Assembly (NCBI GenBank): GCA_010645155.1
Contig: CM021316.1
Span: forward strand, 1,230,612 to 1,294,611
Source: Tigriopus japonicus
Taxonomy: Eukaryota; Arthropoda; Copepoda; Harpacticoida; Harpacticidae
Direction: 5' to 3'
DNA: 64,000 nucleotides
Shown here: piece by piece, positions 11,623 to 23,188 of the stretch
Numbering within the stretch: the stretch's first letter is position 1
Layout: each line of letters begins with the position of its first letter
The notes under the pieces: generated by a model
What the model saw: the letters and a program-made list of their open reading frames with translations, nothing else
What the model was told of the DNA's origin: nothing
The model's database searches: none
Made by a program: the position numbers and the translations under genes

Positions 11623-12050
11623 CTTACACTCATCCAATCCATTTTTATATTCTATCCTGTTTTTTGACTATAATGATGCTTAACTCATCTCAAATGTACC
11701 TTTACTTTGAAGTTGGGTTTGCTCTTTAAGAGCATCATAATACCAAAATATGGTCCATTGAAAAGATGTAGATTTTTATTGGTTCACAACATTATATTAT
11801 ATTACATAAAACGGCTAGAGCAAATACTGCTGCATTTTCGTCACAATTCGTAGTCAAGAGAGGACCCTTTCAATGTCTACTACAATGGGTTTGGAAAATA
11901 GATTGCTTTGAGGAATTTTTAGTTATTTATTATCTGCCTTCTCAAAATATCTTCATTATGACACTATGACATCGTAAAACAAAATTGAAATTCTTGGTAT
12001 TTGCACAAACTCCTGACCAGAAATTGTTTTACCACTACGTTGCTACTTAC

Positions 12051-12719
12051 ATCAGGTCGAACTCCAACAATGGATCCATTGGGCAATTCTCGGGCGTCAA
12101 TACTGAACCCGGGGGGAAGAAACTTGTAAGTGAATCGGAACTTTTTGGCCAAAGTCTTCACCACTTGTAAATCCACGCCACGAAGTTTTCCATCTTCCTC
12201 GAGAAACATACTTGGCCAAAACACAAAAAAATTAAAAACCAATTGTCTAGAACCTAGTTCAGGGGGTTTGTGGCGTTGTTGTGTCTCATCAAATGGAGTG
12301 ATAAGATCAAAAGTACGTTGCATGTCATTGAACGATTCTATCATTTGCTTTTGTCCGGAAAAATTGGCATGAATGGTAACGAAATTCTTCGCAAAGATTC
12401 GGAGCTTTTGGAAATTGGCCAGAAACCGGTTAATTTCGTTCGGATCAGACGCAAAATGCTCGCCTTTAATACATGGCACTTGTAAAGCCTTGATATCGAT
12501 TGGTTCTAAATCATCATGGTCTTTCAGTAAAACTGGGTTAGTAAACCTTACTGCTTCCAGATCTTTCCACTTCGAAATTCGCACAAAATTCAAGCAATGA
12601 TCTTCACTAGTACTAATTTTAGGGATCCATAAAATCACAATCAAAAGCCAAATGGACATCTTGGAGCTTAATTTGATCTCTTGAACCACTAACAAGCGAG
12701 GCACGAATGAAGGCTTCAC
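12051..12719 (-). CDS. Ionotropic receptor 1, exon 1 (signal peptide and S1)
   Basis: The exon encodes the N-terminus of receptor 1. The open frame starts at 12719, but the second ATG at 12659 is the better start because it places a signal peptide first (MSIWLLIVILWIPKISTS). From there 203 codons run to GVRPD at the donor. With exon 2 the mature model is 539 aa. About 120 residues without an amino-terminal-domain fold come first, followed by the beginning of lobe S1 (LRGVDLQVVKTLAKKFRF). The short N-terminus matches divergent IRs rather than co-receptors IR25a/IR8a, which keep a full amino-terminal domain. Joining to exon 2 keeps the frame across a phase-0 intron, as in the paralogue at 30128. 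Confidence 0.85.
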
Positions 12720-14301
12720 TCGAGTATATTGAGATTAATGATATTAATGAGTAACATGTCATGTCTAGTGTCTCTCACGGCCTGATGAGACCGGATATGT
12801 TTCTTTTAATGTTTTATGGCTCTACATAGAGAGGAGCAACAATGAATATTCTTCAATCAATTCTCCCTCCCTGATATGAACGTATGTTTGACCACGTCCA
12901 AACAGACTAACTTCATGTTAACGATGTGAAAGACGGCAATAACAATTCGGAATGTGTGAATCCTTACATTTGTACTTCGATTGAAATGACCTCCTTTTAC
13001 CTCTCATTCAATTTCCCCCTACCATTTTTTGCAATGTTTTCTTATTAATCAAGCACCCCATTCCTGTTTATTTTCAGTTTACTTTACTCTATTTTGTTGT
13101 CCTTGGTTCGACGTGGCAGGAAGGATACAATGAACTCTCAAAATAGTGCACATTTTGTTGTAATCAAATACGGTATGACTCCTGAGGTTTTTTTTCACTC
13201 TTTATGTTGCAGAGACATAAACTCATACAATCAGAGCTGGATACACGAATAATGTCAGTCAGCAAGAATATCATTCTTTTTATCAAAAAACGTTATGCAC
13301 TGAATGTATACTTTGGTCAGGCGCAGAATTATTCTTTGATTGTGAAATATTCTTTGTCAAGTACTCATATCAAGCTTTTACAGAGTTTAGGTGTGTTATT
13401 TATTCGTAAATATGATTTTGAGTAACATCATTTTTGACCATTGTCGGAAACTTTCGGGTATGGTAAAAATATCTTTTCTCGTAACCTACCACTTCCATCT
13501 ATTCATTACTGTCTTTTATCTTTTATGTCGCCTTGTATTGGCATTATTATTCATATGTGTCCATAAGTGGCTGGATAAGTGGCTCATCAAATTCCCTTCA
13601 TTTAGTACCACATTTCTTTTTGCACTTGATATTTAAACTTACCAGCATCCTTTGTTGGAAATTTAAACCCCTAGAATTAAATGGCTCGTAATATGATGTG
13701 CCCCTCAATACAGTGTCTACTTTTCATCTTACCACTAGGGGCCAATATTTCGGCCGATGTCTCTACTTGCTCTCAAACAATCAACTGAGCAAAAGTCTAT
13801 AAACGATATTTGATTAGTGCATTCAAAAAAACTCTGGAATTTGTGTGATGTTGCTGAGGTGTTAATGCTTAACATTGACTTTTCCTTTACTTGAGAAAAT
13901 ATTCTTTCAAGGACACAAAATCAATGTATCGAAGATGTTGCAACGGGAAAAATACTGTGAAACGTTAAACAAGTAACTGAAATTATAAGGATATTTGTCG
14001 AGAAGTGCATCAAAAGAATTGTCAGATACGAGTTTGAAAAATAAATTAAATCATACTGAACCTGCTTTTGACTGTTTTTTGATACTTCTAATTGCATTTC
14101 TTCAAAATTATGAAGGTCCTTGCAACTCGAGAAAAGGTGAAAAAAAGTAATACATAGTACTGAGGTCAAGAGCGTGTGTGTTTTACTTTGAAGTGAAATA
14201 ATTACCTCTTGTCTTGCCCTTTTATCTAAGGAAAACAACTCATCAATCCGTACATTTTTGTTTTTCGATTAGAGGTGAGTTTTTTAAATGTCCTATTAAA
14301 T
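12720..14301. other. No gene recognised; 5' flank of receptor 1
   Basis: AT-rich sequence that should contain the promoter of receptor 1. No core promoter motif could be placed reliably, and the ORFs here show no family features. Confidence 0.4.
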
Positions 14302-14402
14302 GGTGTGAGATACACATCTGGGCTCCATATGTTCGGATTCTGGTGATGCATAGTTGTTTCCACTGGCGCCATTCCGATCTCTTTGTCACTCAACAATGAC
14401 TT
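14302..14402 (-). repeat. LTR fragment (start of LTR), truncated
   Basis: This is a direct-orientation match to 17019-17132, sharing ACACATCTGGGCTCCATATG and CCATTCCGATCTCTTTGTCA. An 11-12 bp stretch present in the right copy is missing. It ends at the same base (AATGACTT) that marks the LTR start on the right, then changes abruptly into plus-strand env sequence. Confidence 0.75.
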
Positions 14403-14436
14403 CAAATACGCGTATTACATAAGACACCTACGCTAA

Positions 14437-15167
14437 GTTGTCTTTATGCTCTCTTCCAAGGAGACGCGCACCATTTACAAGCCCAATGCCAATTCGAGAT
14501 TCAACCCAACATCCCAAAGACAGAATTCCATCAAATATGAACCAAAAAGTTCCTAGTATTCTCTCGCGAGGACAACACCGCCAAAGTTACTTGCGTCAAC
14601 GGAACCACAACTGAGCACCAGTACCCCAAAGGTGTTACGCCCTTCACCTTGCCCGATGGATGTATGCTTAATACCAAAGATGTATACATTTCACCCACCA
14701 GAACAGGCTGGATTGGAGCTGGCACCATCATCATCAACCCTCCAAAAGTACCCCCTATAAATTTGCTAAAGCTAATCAGCCACGACCACCTGGGTACCCA
14801 CATCGATGCAGAGGCCCTTCAAAGTTCATTGACACGTCTGAACCGAAGTCCCCAACCTAACCCGATCACGTTATCCCAACTGATCCAAGCTGCGCAAGAA
14901 GCTCATATCCGCAACAAATGGCACGTGCCCGCCGCATGTATCTCGACCATGTCCATCCTTGCCACGGCACTCCTCATAGTGGGAGGAATAACAATCATCC
15001 TGATTCGACGCCGATGGAAAACTATAAAGTTCTCCCAGTGCCCCCACAATGACCTTCCCACCATACGCACAAGAGCAAGAGCTACGCGGACGCAGCAAGC
15101 TTCTTCGGAGGGAGTTAACTGTAGTGGAATGGAAATCATCATAGAGAATCCACCGAACAATGAATGA
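14437..15167 (+). pseudogene. Envelope-protein remnant of an errantivirus-like LTR element
   Basis: The readable frame at 14649-15167 encodes the C-terminal part of a retroelement envelope protein. It includes a Cys-containing ectodomain stretch (TPFTLPDGCMLNTKDVYI), a hydrophobic membrane anchor (ILATALLIVGGITIILI) followed by RRRW, and a short hydrophilic tail. Similar organisation is known for env of insect errantiviruses. Upstream, an open stretch continues in a different frame from about 14437, with a stop near 14536, so at least one frameshift breaks it. The N-terminal part is absent. It lies in the opposite orientation to the gag at 15254-16509. No functional product is expected. Confidence 0.6.
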
Positions 15168-15263
15168 TTTGAACAAAAGCGGAACGCCTCTAACAAAGGA
15201 AGCGTACATAAAAAAGAACACCATTTTGTGAATATCGATAGCCATCCGCCGACCTAAATATGG
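15117..15263 (+). repeat. Inverted repeat arm: env 3' end and 3' untranslated region
   Basis: This arm is the inverse of 17137-17278. Both carry GTAGTGGAATGGAAATCATC and CGGAACGCCTCTAACAAAGG. The arm stops at GACCTAAATA, exactly where the right copy continues a few bases into its LTR, so the break sits at an element boundary. Confidence 0.8.
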
Positions 15264-16509
15264 ATATTATGAATCCACGAGTCGACGAAGAAATTGTCGG
15301 TGGTTTCTTCTTGGTTGTACCATTCCTCAGTCGATGAGTTGGCTTGATGGTCATTTTGGTCGTCGCGAGTTGTGTAATCGAACTCGTCAGTCATGTGGAT
15401 ATGACTCTTCCGGGGTCCCTCCCGGGGAGTGGGTTTGGAGGGGCATTGCTGGGCCCAATGTCCTTTCCCATTGCAGCGTTTGCATGAATCACCGAACTTG
15501 CTTGTATTGGGTTGGTTTCTGGGCGTTGAGAGCGTCGGGGGCTTCGTTTGCCGTTTGCTCTGCTTCTTTTGCACGAGACAATCCCTGTCTCCGTGACTGT
15601 CTGTCTTGTGTAGCCGGCACCATTTCTTGGGGGCTGAAGACTGTGGCTGGACCGTTCCCAGTTCCATGGGTTCTGTACGGTCGCGAGGTGCGTAGTACTC
15701 GGCTTTGCGAGTGTGTGAAGGTTGTGCGGGTTCATTGGCCAAACATCTCTTTTCCATCCGATTTCTTTCCTTGTTGGCGTGAACTTCTAAGGCACATGTT
15801 AGGGCGTCAGGGTACGTGGTAATCCGTAGCCTACCATCGCGGCATACTTGACTTGTGGTCGGACGTCGTCATCAGACAATCCTGCTAGGAAATGGTTGAT
15901 TAGTTTGGCTGACCTATAGCCTGGTGGGTCTGCTCTGGCCCCATTGTATGGCTCAGGCAGTTGAGTGTTGAACCTCCACGGTTTGTCTTCTTCTACAAAG
16001 CCATCCTCCCAGATGCGGTGTAGGTGGGCGTGGAAAATGCGGATGCTTTCCTTTGGCCCTTGTCGTCTTCGCTCGTATTTGGCTCTAGCGATTGGTTGAT
16101 GAGCTGGAGATACGAATTGTTTACGGACTCTGGTCCAGAACTCGTCTATGGAGGTGAAGGCGGTTGGATCCCTGATGATGGGCATGTAGATGTCCATAGC
16201 TTCGTCCCTGATACTGGCGGTCACGGCTCTTGCTGTTTGGGCAACGTCCCATCCGTAGGCGGTGATCACGGCCTTGGCGGCGGCTTCAAACCTGTAGAAG
16301 TCTCTGTCTGTTGCTTTGGGCAAAGTGGGCATCTTGAGTGGCTGTCTTCGGTCCGGTAGAGGTGTTCTCTGGTCCTGTAATTGGGCGGCGGCGGTTGCGG
16401 CTGAATTCTCTGCTTGCATGTGACGAATTTGCTGCTGAAGCGCATGGATATGGCCTTCCATTTCTCTGAACTTCTGGATCATAACTTCGGCGTCTTCGGT
16501 GTGGGCCAT
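15254..16509 (-). pseudogene. Retrotransposon gag with CCHC zinc knuckle, frameshifted
   Basis: The gag frame starts at ATG 16509 (MAHTEDAEVMIQKFREME), with an N-terminal coiled-coil segment (MEGHIHALQQQIRHMQAE). It continues through a capsid-like region with ESIRIFHAHLHRIWEDGF and reaches a stop at 15799. The continuation (15254-15757 and a little upstream) is in another frame and holds the nucleocapsid knuckle CKRCNGKGHWAQQC, a CX2CX4HX4C motif. One frameshift near 15840 therefore separates capsid and nucleocapsid. The frame ends at 15254, where the inverted env segment begins, and no pol follows. This is typical of Ty3/Gypsy-class Gag. Confidence 0.8.
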
Positions 16510-16680
16510 GATTGTGTTTAGGTGTGGCTATCAGTGTGGTGTGGGCTTGGGGCGAGGATCGGCTTGGGTGTAGATTTGGTTAGATCTTGGTCCAGGTTTA
16601 GCTGGACCTACCTGTCCATGATGATCGACTCACAGGGGCTGAAGTCGTTGGTTAAGGAATCGAGCGCTTCTTGGAGTCGG

Positions 16681-16699
16681 TATCCTACCGACTGCGCTA
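16681..16699 (-). other. Putative tRNA-Ser primer binding site
   Basis: Read on minus the site is TAGCGCAGTCGGTAGGATA. This resembles the complement of a eukaryotic tRNA-Ser 3' end (TGGCGCAGTCGG-type), the primer used by the 17.6/297 group of insect Gypsy elements. It lies directly after the LTR and about 170 bp before gag, the expected place. Confidence 0.6.
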
Positions 16700-17132
16700 A
16701 TTTTGTAATGGTTTTGGATCCGTGGTGACTCCAATCGCAGCAATAGAGAATCAATGATTAAATCGTCTTGGGAAGTCCGATGTGATGCCTTTTATTTACA
16801 CGGTTCTATGTGGAGACACAGAGACTTAATTCTAAGGGTAGACAGTAGTTAGATGTGGATGGGAAGAGGGTTAGGAAAGAAGTGACTTTGATACTTCGTC
16901 GATTGCATATGTACATTCGGGATAAGCCCATGGTTAGTAGCGTTAGTGAGAGGGGTCATTAGAAACATCATCGCGCTCAGTATTATACATGTACGTAGTT
17001 GGCAACGGAAGGAAGCGTGGTGTGAGATATACATCTGGGCTCCATATGTCCGGATTCTTCGCTGTGGAATGGTGATGCATAGTTGTTTCCACTGGCGCCA
17101 TTCCGATCTCTTTGTCACTCAACAATGACTTG
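16700..17132 (-). repeat. LTR (5' LTR relative to gag)
   Basis: This segment of about 430 bp is bounded by the primer binding site on one side and the start shared with the fragment at 14302-14402 on the other. It contains AATAAA near 16797 on the minus strand, a plausible polyadenylation signal. On its far side lies env 3' sequence in the same minus orientation, so the LTR is flanked by env on one side and gag on the other, as at the junction of two tandem elements or a one-LTR circle. Confidence 0.65.
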
Positions 17133-17136
17133 TTTA

Positions 17137-17278
17137 TTTAGGTCGGGGGATGGCTAACGATATTCACAAAAGAGTGTTCTTTTTTATATACGCTTCCTTT
17201 GTTAGAGGCGTTCCGCTTATGTTCAAATCATTCATTGTTCGGTGGATTCTCTGTGATGATTTCCATTCCACTACAGTA
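17137..17278 (-). repeat. Env 3' end and 3' untranslated region upstream of the LTR (inverted arm)
   Basis: This is the minus-strand counterpart of 15117-15263. Homology starts at the same env codon region and runs to the LTR start. Confidence 0.75.
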
Positions 17279-17561
17279 AACATCATTGCTGATGCTAAAA
17301 TAACTAGAAATACACATTGTATTTGAAAACACATCTTTACATAAGATATTCCCTGGTTTAAAATCTGTCATTCTTTTCATGTGCCATATAGTGATAATAA
17401 TTCAGGCTGAGATGAGAACTTCAATCGACAATATGACAAAAGTTTATGTGAAATATTCAAAAACTCATATGATACACTTTTATCATATTTCATATTGATA
17501 ATATTATTATCATATTGGAAAAAAATATTCATTTTACAGTTCAAAGTCACTTAATTATTAG

Positions 17562-18544
17562 CAGGGGTGCACTTTTCGTGCAAATAAAAAGACCAAAAAG
17601 TGCAGATTAAAGTACAAATAAAAGTGCAAAAAAGTGCAAACATTTTTTTTGTGAAACACGATGAAATTGGTTGATTGATTTGGTTCATTTGGGAAAACAT
17701 GAAAATTGCTAAGCACCTTGGTTGTTCCAAAAATGCTTTTCAAGTCAAAAAAAGATCAGAAATGCTTTTCTCCCAATATTGGGTCACATGTCAACATACA
17801 TAAGTCAGATTTTACAGTATACCAAAAATAAGTCAAATTGATGGTTGAGAGTCCACTCTCAACTAAGCTGTTGCTTTTTTTCAAAAATGACAGCTGATCA
17901 TCTGAGAGTACACTCAAGGATTGTTAATGTGGCTTTACTCAGTTTAATTGTAAAAAATAAATATGCATATACCGGAACATGCAATATCTATCTTACCTTT
18001 TGACCGTTTAGCTTTATTTTTAATATTCAAGCCATAGGAGTTTTTTTACAAAACACAAGAACCATACGTGGTCAAGTTCTTTTAAAGTGATTTTGGTCTT
18101 CTCTTTGTTTTGATTTAAGTGGGTAGGTTGATTACTATTATTTTCTATGTTTATTCAACGTTTTCTTCTATCCATTGATTGGTTTTGTTGAGCAGAATTG
18201 TTATTAATAAATTGAATTTTCAGCAAAAAATAAGTGTTCACCAACATGATTTAATTGACCAGCCCATAAGGTAAACTATATAGCCCAACGAGTGAAGCCA
18301 ATTTCAATGTTTGGAACAATCAACAATATATTATTTTTTTAGCAATGCTGGGGTTTTTGACAGAATTTTTTACGCGGAATTTGAAGAAAATACTCATTTT
18401 TTGAAATTTCTTGCCAAAAAAACAAGATATCAGCAAAAAGTCACAGAAAGTGCAAAAACGTGTAAAAACGGCAAAAAGTGCAAATAAAGCAAAAAACCGG
18501 CCAAACGAGTAAAAAAGTGCATTTGCATGAAAAGCGCACCCCTC
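17562..18544. mobile_element. Non-autonomous hAT-like element with 8-bp target-site duplication
   Basis: The left end is CAGGGGTGCACTTTTCGTGC and the right end, inverted, is GAGGGGTGCGCTTTTCATGC. The flanks are ATTATTAG (17554-17561) and AATATTAG (18545-18552), 7 of 8 identical. Subterminal regions on both sides are rich in AAAAGTGCAAA motifs, possible transposase-binding repeats. There is no transposase ORF. Confidence 0.8.
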
Positions 18545-18788
18545 AATATTAGATAGTGTTGAAATGGGATAAAAGAATAAGATTATCCCTATTTTCTAGA
18601 ATGCTTGATGTTATCATATGGTTTATTAATTAATAGCGTAATCAATTAAACGAATTAATACATGAAATGTGTCTCAGGAAGTATTTGTTGCACCTTTTGT
18701 AAAGCCCCAATTTCGATTTTTTTCAAAGAAAACGAAAATGACTTGTTTGGGACTAGAGTTCAAATTTTCTTGATTTGGTTTTAAAGTA

Positions 18789-19840
18789 CAGTCGAATCTC
18801 GATACAAGCAATCTCGGTTTAAGCAATTTTCGTGATATAAGCAACTTTTCCGAGCTGAGCAAATTTTTATTACATAAGAATTCTCGACATAAGATACATT
18901 CGTAAAGTTTTTGGCCAACTTCTCTTCCTTAAATTGGTCACAGCACAAAGAAAAACAAAAAAACCGCAGCATTTCTAAAAAGATCGATGCAGCGCTTCCA
19001 TATCTTGTACTTTTGCGCAAATCTTGCACATTTTGAGGTCCCGTTTGCGCACTTTTTGGGGCTCTTGCACCTTGCATTTTTCACGTTTGAGTCAGACGAA
19101 TGAAAAGTTACATTTTGAACCCTAGAATCACTAAAACTTGTACAAAATGACACTCAACAAGAGCTATTTTAAAGATTATTTAAAGTTTAAAAAATATTTA
19201 TCGACAATTATAAAAAAATAATGTAAGCACATATTAGTTTCACCAACAAATGTGCCATGTTTGAGAGTGAAACAAATTTCTGTGTCTGCCAAAGCAAAAC
19301 CTAATGGAAAATAAACAACCCAAGGAAGAGTCTTGTCATCCCAAGAAAGTCTCTCAAATTTGAGGTAATTTAAGGTCAAACTGAGAATAGAAGATTTGCA
19401 GTTGAGGTATTCCAAAAAATAGCAAAAAACTTCATCAGTATGAAAGCCTGGAAGGCTCAAATTTTTTAAAAAGTTGTTTGTCCCCGTAAGGGTTTAATAA
19501 TGTGACAATCATGAAGGCAAAATTGTATTCTTTTCTTTCATTTTTTTCTGTCAAACTGAGATTGAAGCAAGTTCTTAAGCTTTGTAATGGAGATATAAAT
19601 GCATGCACTTGTAATGTCAATTTGTGTGTTTTAATGACTATTTTTTAAAAGCTAATTTATTGAGTCATTATCAGATTTTTTGAAATAAAAGTAAGCCTAT
19701 AAGGTTATATAAAGGTGAGGTAAACTCCTCCAATAGTTTCCTGTATTTTTTAATGTTTCTTGAGCTCAATATTAACAAAATCTCGATAAAAGCAATATTT
19801 TGAAGCTGACAGAAAAGTTGCTTAAAATGAGATTCTGCTG
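18789..19840. mobile_element. Pogo/Tigger-like non-autonomous element with TA duplication
   Basis: The left terminus CAGTCGAATCTCGATACAAG and the inverted right terminus CAGCAGAATCTCATTTTAAG form inverted repeats, with GCAA motifs repeated inside each end. TA flanks the element at 18787-18788 and 19841-19842. Internal ORFs (for example minus 18781-19077) are not recognisable transposase. The TIR style resembles pogo/Tigger elements. Confidence 0.7.
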
Positions 19841-19842
19841 TA

Positions 19843-20787
19843 ATGCATTTGAAACTAATTCGGTATTTAGCAAGCAAGCATCTGCAAATCAGACTTTGTT
19901 TGAACAGAATGTTAAGTTGTAATTTATACATCAAACATATTACAATAGAGAATGTGAACTAAATATATCGGTGTAACAATTTTCCCCCATAAGTGGAGAC
20001 AAACAAAAGGGAGGTAAAAGCTCAAAGTCTATCACATATTGGTCACATATTGATAATCATTTTACAATTGTCATCTTAAGTATGCAAAAGTAAATTATCC
20101 TAACCAGAACATTGGCTTTAAGTAAAGTCACTTGACGTAACTGTCTTTAGTGATTTATACGCACTTATTTCTTGACCAGGTTTAACAAACCACCCCACCC
20201 AGTACTTGCTTATCTTCTCATTTTGGCTACCCTACTGTTCCTCTGCACTTCGGCCTAGCTGACCAGCACAGATATGAGGATAAAAGGGCTAGATTTCACT
20301 AGATTTGGAATTGTTCACAACCTCTATTGTATTGACTTGAAAATAACAAGAATTTTTCTTCAAATGATCCTTGTAAGACTGTGTTGTAATTGTATTTGAA
20401 AAATATATCTTTGGCCTTAGCATTCAAATTTTAAAACGTTTTACAGTTACGATATTTAAACATTTAAAAACCAAACAATTCTCAGCTATTGTGTTCAAAT
20501 TTTAAAACGTTTTGCATTTACGATATTTAAACATTTTATAAACCACCAATTCTCCGCTATCGTGTTCAAATAGTGGCCGAGCATTTCAGAATTTAATTGC
20601 ATTTAAGTTTGAACTCTCGGTGTATATTTAAGACGAAATAAAAGTGCTCGATTTGGCCACCCTGACTTCGAGGGAAACTCAAAAACAAATCGAGGACATT
20701 GATTTCACAAACTTCTTCGATGCAATGAGCTTTTGAAGGGGTGGTAAGGTCATACTTAGACTAAAAGTACCAAATTTTATCCCTTCA
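19843..20787. other. No gene recognised; short direct repeat
   Basis: AT-rich. The phrase CAAATTTTAAAACGTTTT with TTACGATATTTAAACATTT occurs twice (near 20426 and 20494), a roughly 68-bp tandem duplication. Nothing else was seen. Confidence 0.5.
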
Positions 20788-21498
20788 ATTATTGAATATA
20801 TTGATTTACATGAGTTTCTAGAAAAATTAATTTCTGCCATTTTCTGCCACTTTTTTCGCATGAATAAAAGCCATTTTCTGCCACCAATTTCTGCCAGGTG
20901 GCAGCAAATGGCTTTTATTCAAATGCCATCACTGCCTAGAACCCTAGTCCATTCTAAAGACTGAATTGAAAGATTGGCATTGTCAACAATTCAACTTATA
21001 TTGAAGAGAGGGAAAAATAGGTTTACATTTCACAATACCCTGCACGGGGATATGATATATCTTTGTTATGCAAGCCTTGCAATGTAATTTGGCGCGATTA
21101 GCGGAACGTTTGGAAAAACTCACGAATCCCTTAAAATGTCGACACCGGAAAGCTGGTGTCGATACTGACACCGAAATCCAAAAAAGCCGGTGCCGGTGTC
21201 GACACCTCGACACCAACACCGGCTTCTCGCCCACCCCTACACCGAGGTAATGGTCTAATCAGAGGCAAGCCAAAGGTTTGTTGACAATGCCAATCTTTCA
21301 ATTCAGTCTTTAGAATGGACTAGGGTTCTAGGCAGTGATGGCATTTGAATAAAAGCCATTTGCTGCCACCTGGCAGAAAATGGTGGCAGAAAATGGCTTT
21401 TATTCATGCGAAAAAGTGGCAAGAAATGGCAGAAAGTGGCAGAAAATGGCAGAAATTAATTTTTCTAGAAACTCATGTAAATCAATATATTCAATAAT
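20788..21498. repeat. Large palindrome (foldback) with TGGCAGAAA repeats
   Basis: The left arm 20788-20989 and right arm 21278-21498 are inverted copies (outer sequence ATTATTGAATATATTGATTT; inner GGCATTGTCAACAA) separated by a 288-bp loop. Both arms carry multiple TGGCAGAAA-type units, with extra units in the right arm. The loop holds a GTGTCGACACC-rich segment ending CACCCCTAC, which looks like the end of another, inserted DNA element. Confidence 0.85.
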
Positions 21499-22721
21499 GG
21501 AATATATTCATTTTTTTGTTCACTGTTCATTTTTTGTTTGTTCATTTTTTGTGTTTTTTATTCATACTTTTGGCAATTTCGTTCAAATTCACTGCAGAGC
21601 CGCATCGTTTTGAGGGCCTCATTGGGCTTCGCGTCAGCCGAAGTTCGCGTCCTGTGGTGAGAGGTTCCTGGTCAGATACATCAAAATCTGGCGCCCCAAG
21701 CCACCATCTGGCAGCCCTGCTAGGCTTGCCAAAAATATGGCTTAGTTTTTAGGGGTCAGATTTTCCAAAAATGTTGTATATAAGAGTAATGGCATGGTTA
21801 ATGTATGTTTAGAAGTATTGCAAAGTAATTTAAAAGCAAATGGAGAAATTGGAAAGCTTCAAGTAAACCAATTATTTGGTTTCAGATTTAGTTGTCCCAG
21901 GAACCGATCTCCTCTGACCATCTTGCTATTCAATGTCGAGAATTTCTGATTTAAAAGTTCGGAAAATCCCCTTCAATTTATGTAGCGAAATTTTAGATAA
22001 AAGTAACAAAACATACTTTTTTTGCTAAAACAATGTCAAGAATTGCTATTTCAACTTCAAGTTGTGCAGATAAGAAAGGCATTGTTGCAATTACCAGGCC
22101 TAAACCTTCGTTTTAGTTACCTCGCACGCTCATCAGAAACACAGGTCTTCCGAACTTTTTTTCCCGCCAAAAATGATGACGTCACTAGTAATTGCTGTAA
22201 TTTGGTGTACACAAACACTCTGATGCAATACAAAAAGTTAAAAAGCACAGCACTCCACTTGTTGCTGAACTTAGATTTTTTTCAAACACCTGAATATCAT
22301 TACTTCCACAATGTGAGTGACCTTGGAATCACAAAAAAAGACATTTTTGAATACCTTTTGTTTAATCATTAGCATGGGCTTGTTTAGATGCCATGTAATG
22401 AGATGCAAGATTATGTTGCCTTCTTGCAGCCTTTGTTTATGACTTGGGTCTAGAGATATGGTTGACAACTGTTTAGGGACAGACATACAATTACTTGACT
22501 CAGTTTGAATTTGTCGCTAGTTTTCAATGGTTGGGTGGCTTTGAATTTGTAATTCAGCAATTGGTTTCTCTAATACATGCCCAAAGACTCTTACATGTGG
22601 AAAGCATGGCTTATGGGTTCAATCATTCCTTTAATTGGACTATTGTCTCACCCAACAATCCTTTCAATTTTCTTGAAGAGAGGTTGGATTTGCAACTTTC
22701 CAGAACAAAACGTTAAATTTA
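21499..22721. other. No gene recognised
   Basis: AT-rich, with a short higher-G+C patch at about 21595-21730. ORFs of 70-116 codons here lack any family feature. Confidence 0.45.
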
Positions 22722-22729
22722 GGGATCAG

Positions 22730-23188
22730 CAGACCTGTGTCAGTTACTTTTATGATGAAATTACTTACAATTACATTGTTCTCAAAAGTAATTAAATACA
22801 ATTACAATTACTTTCCAAAAGAATTTGAATTACATTGAATTACATTTCAATTACATCATTTATTCAAACCAAGCTTTGACTCCTTTCTTTTCAAGTGCAA
22901 AATGTGCAAAGAGCATCACGAACCTGTGAGCATTTTGTGAATCAATTTACACACCAAAAAATATTTGAAGGACGGGGAAAATCTGCGAAATTCCTAATCT
23001 CAGAACTGTTTACGTAGGTGAAAATATAATTGTAGTTTGTAATTGAAAAAATGTCAATTACATGGGCTCAAATGTAATAAATAACAATTACAAATACTTT
23101 GATCTCAATTGTAATTAATTACAATTACTTGGAGATGTAATTGCAATTACGTAATTGTAATTGCAATTACAATTACATCACAGGTCTG
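22730..23188. mobile_element. hAT-like MITE of the TGTAATTACAATTAC family, copy 2, intact ends
   Basis: The terminal inverted repeats are CAGACCTGTG and CACAGGTCTG, and an exact 8-bp duplication GGGATCAG sits at 22722-22729 and 23189-23196. The core matches copy 1 (1412-2025). The 459-bp size and lack of an ORF mark it as non-autonomous. Confidence 0.88.

Larger units (their letters stand above)
9680..12050 (-). other. Intron of receptor 1 (2,371 bp) with two MITEs
   Basis: The donor, read on minus, is GAT|GTAAGT at 12051/12050 and the acceptor is TTACAG|GTG at 9680/9679. The phase is 0. The intron includes a hAT-like element (10994-11229) and a smaller foldback (11391-11622). The remainder is AT-rich, with GTTT-rich stretches at 10260-10320 and 10600-10690 and no gene seen. 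Confidence 0.8.
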
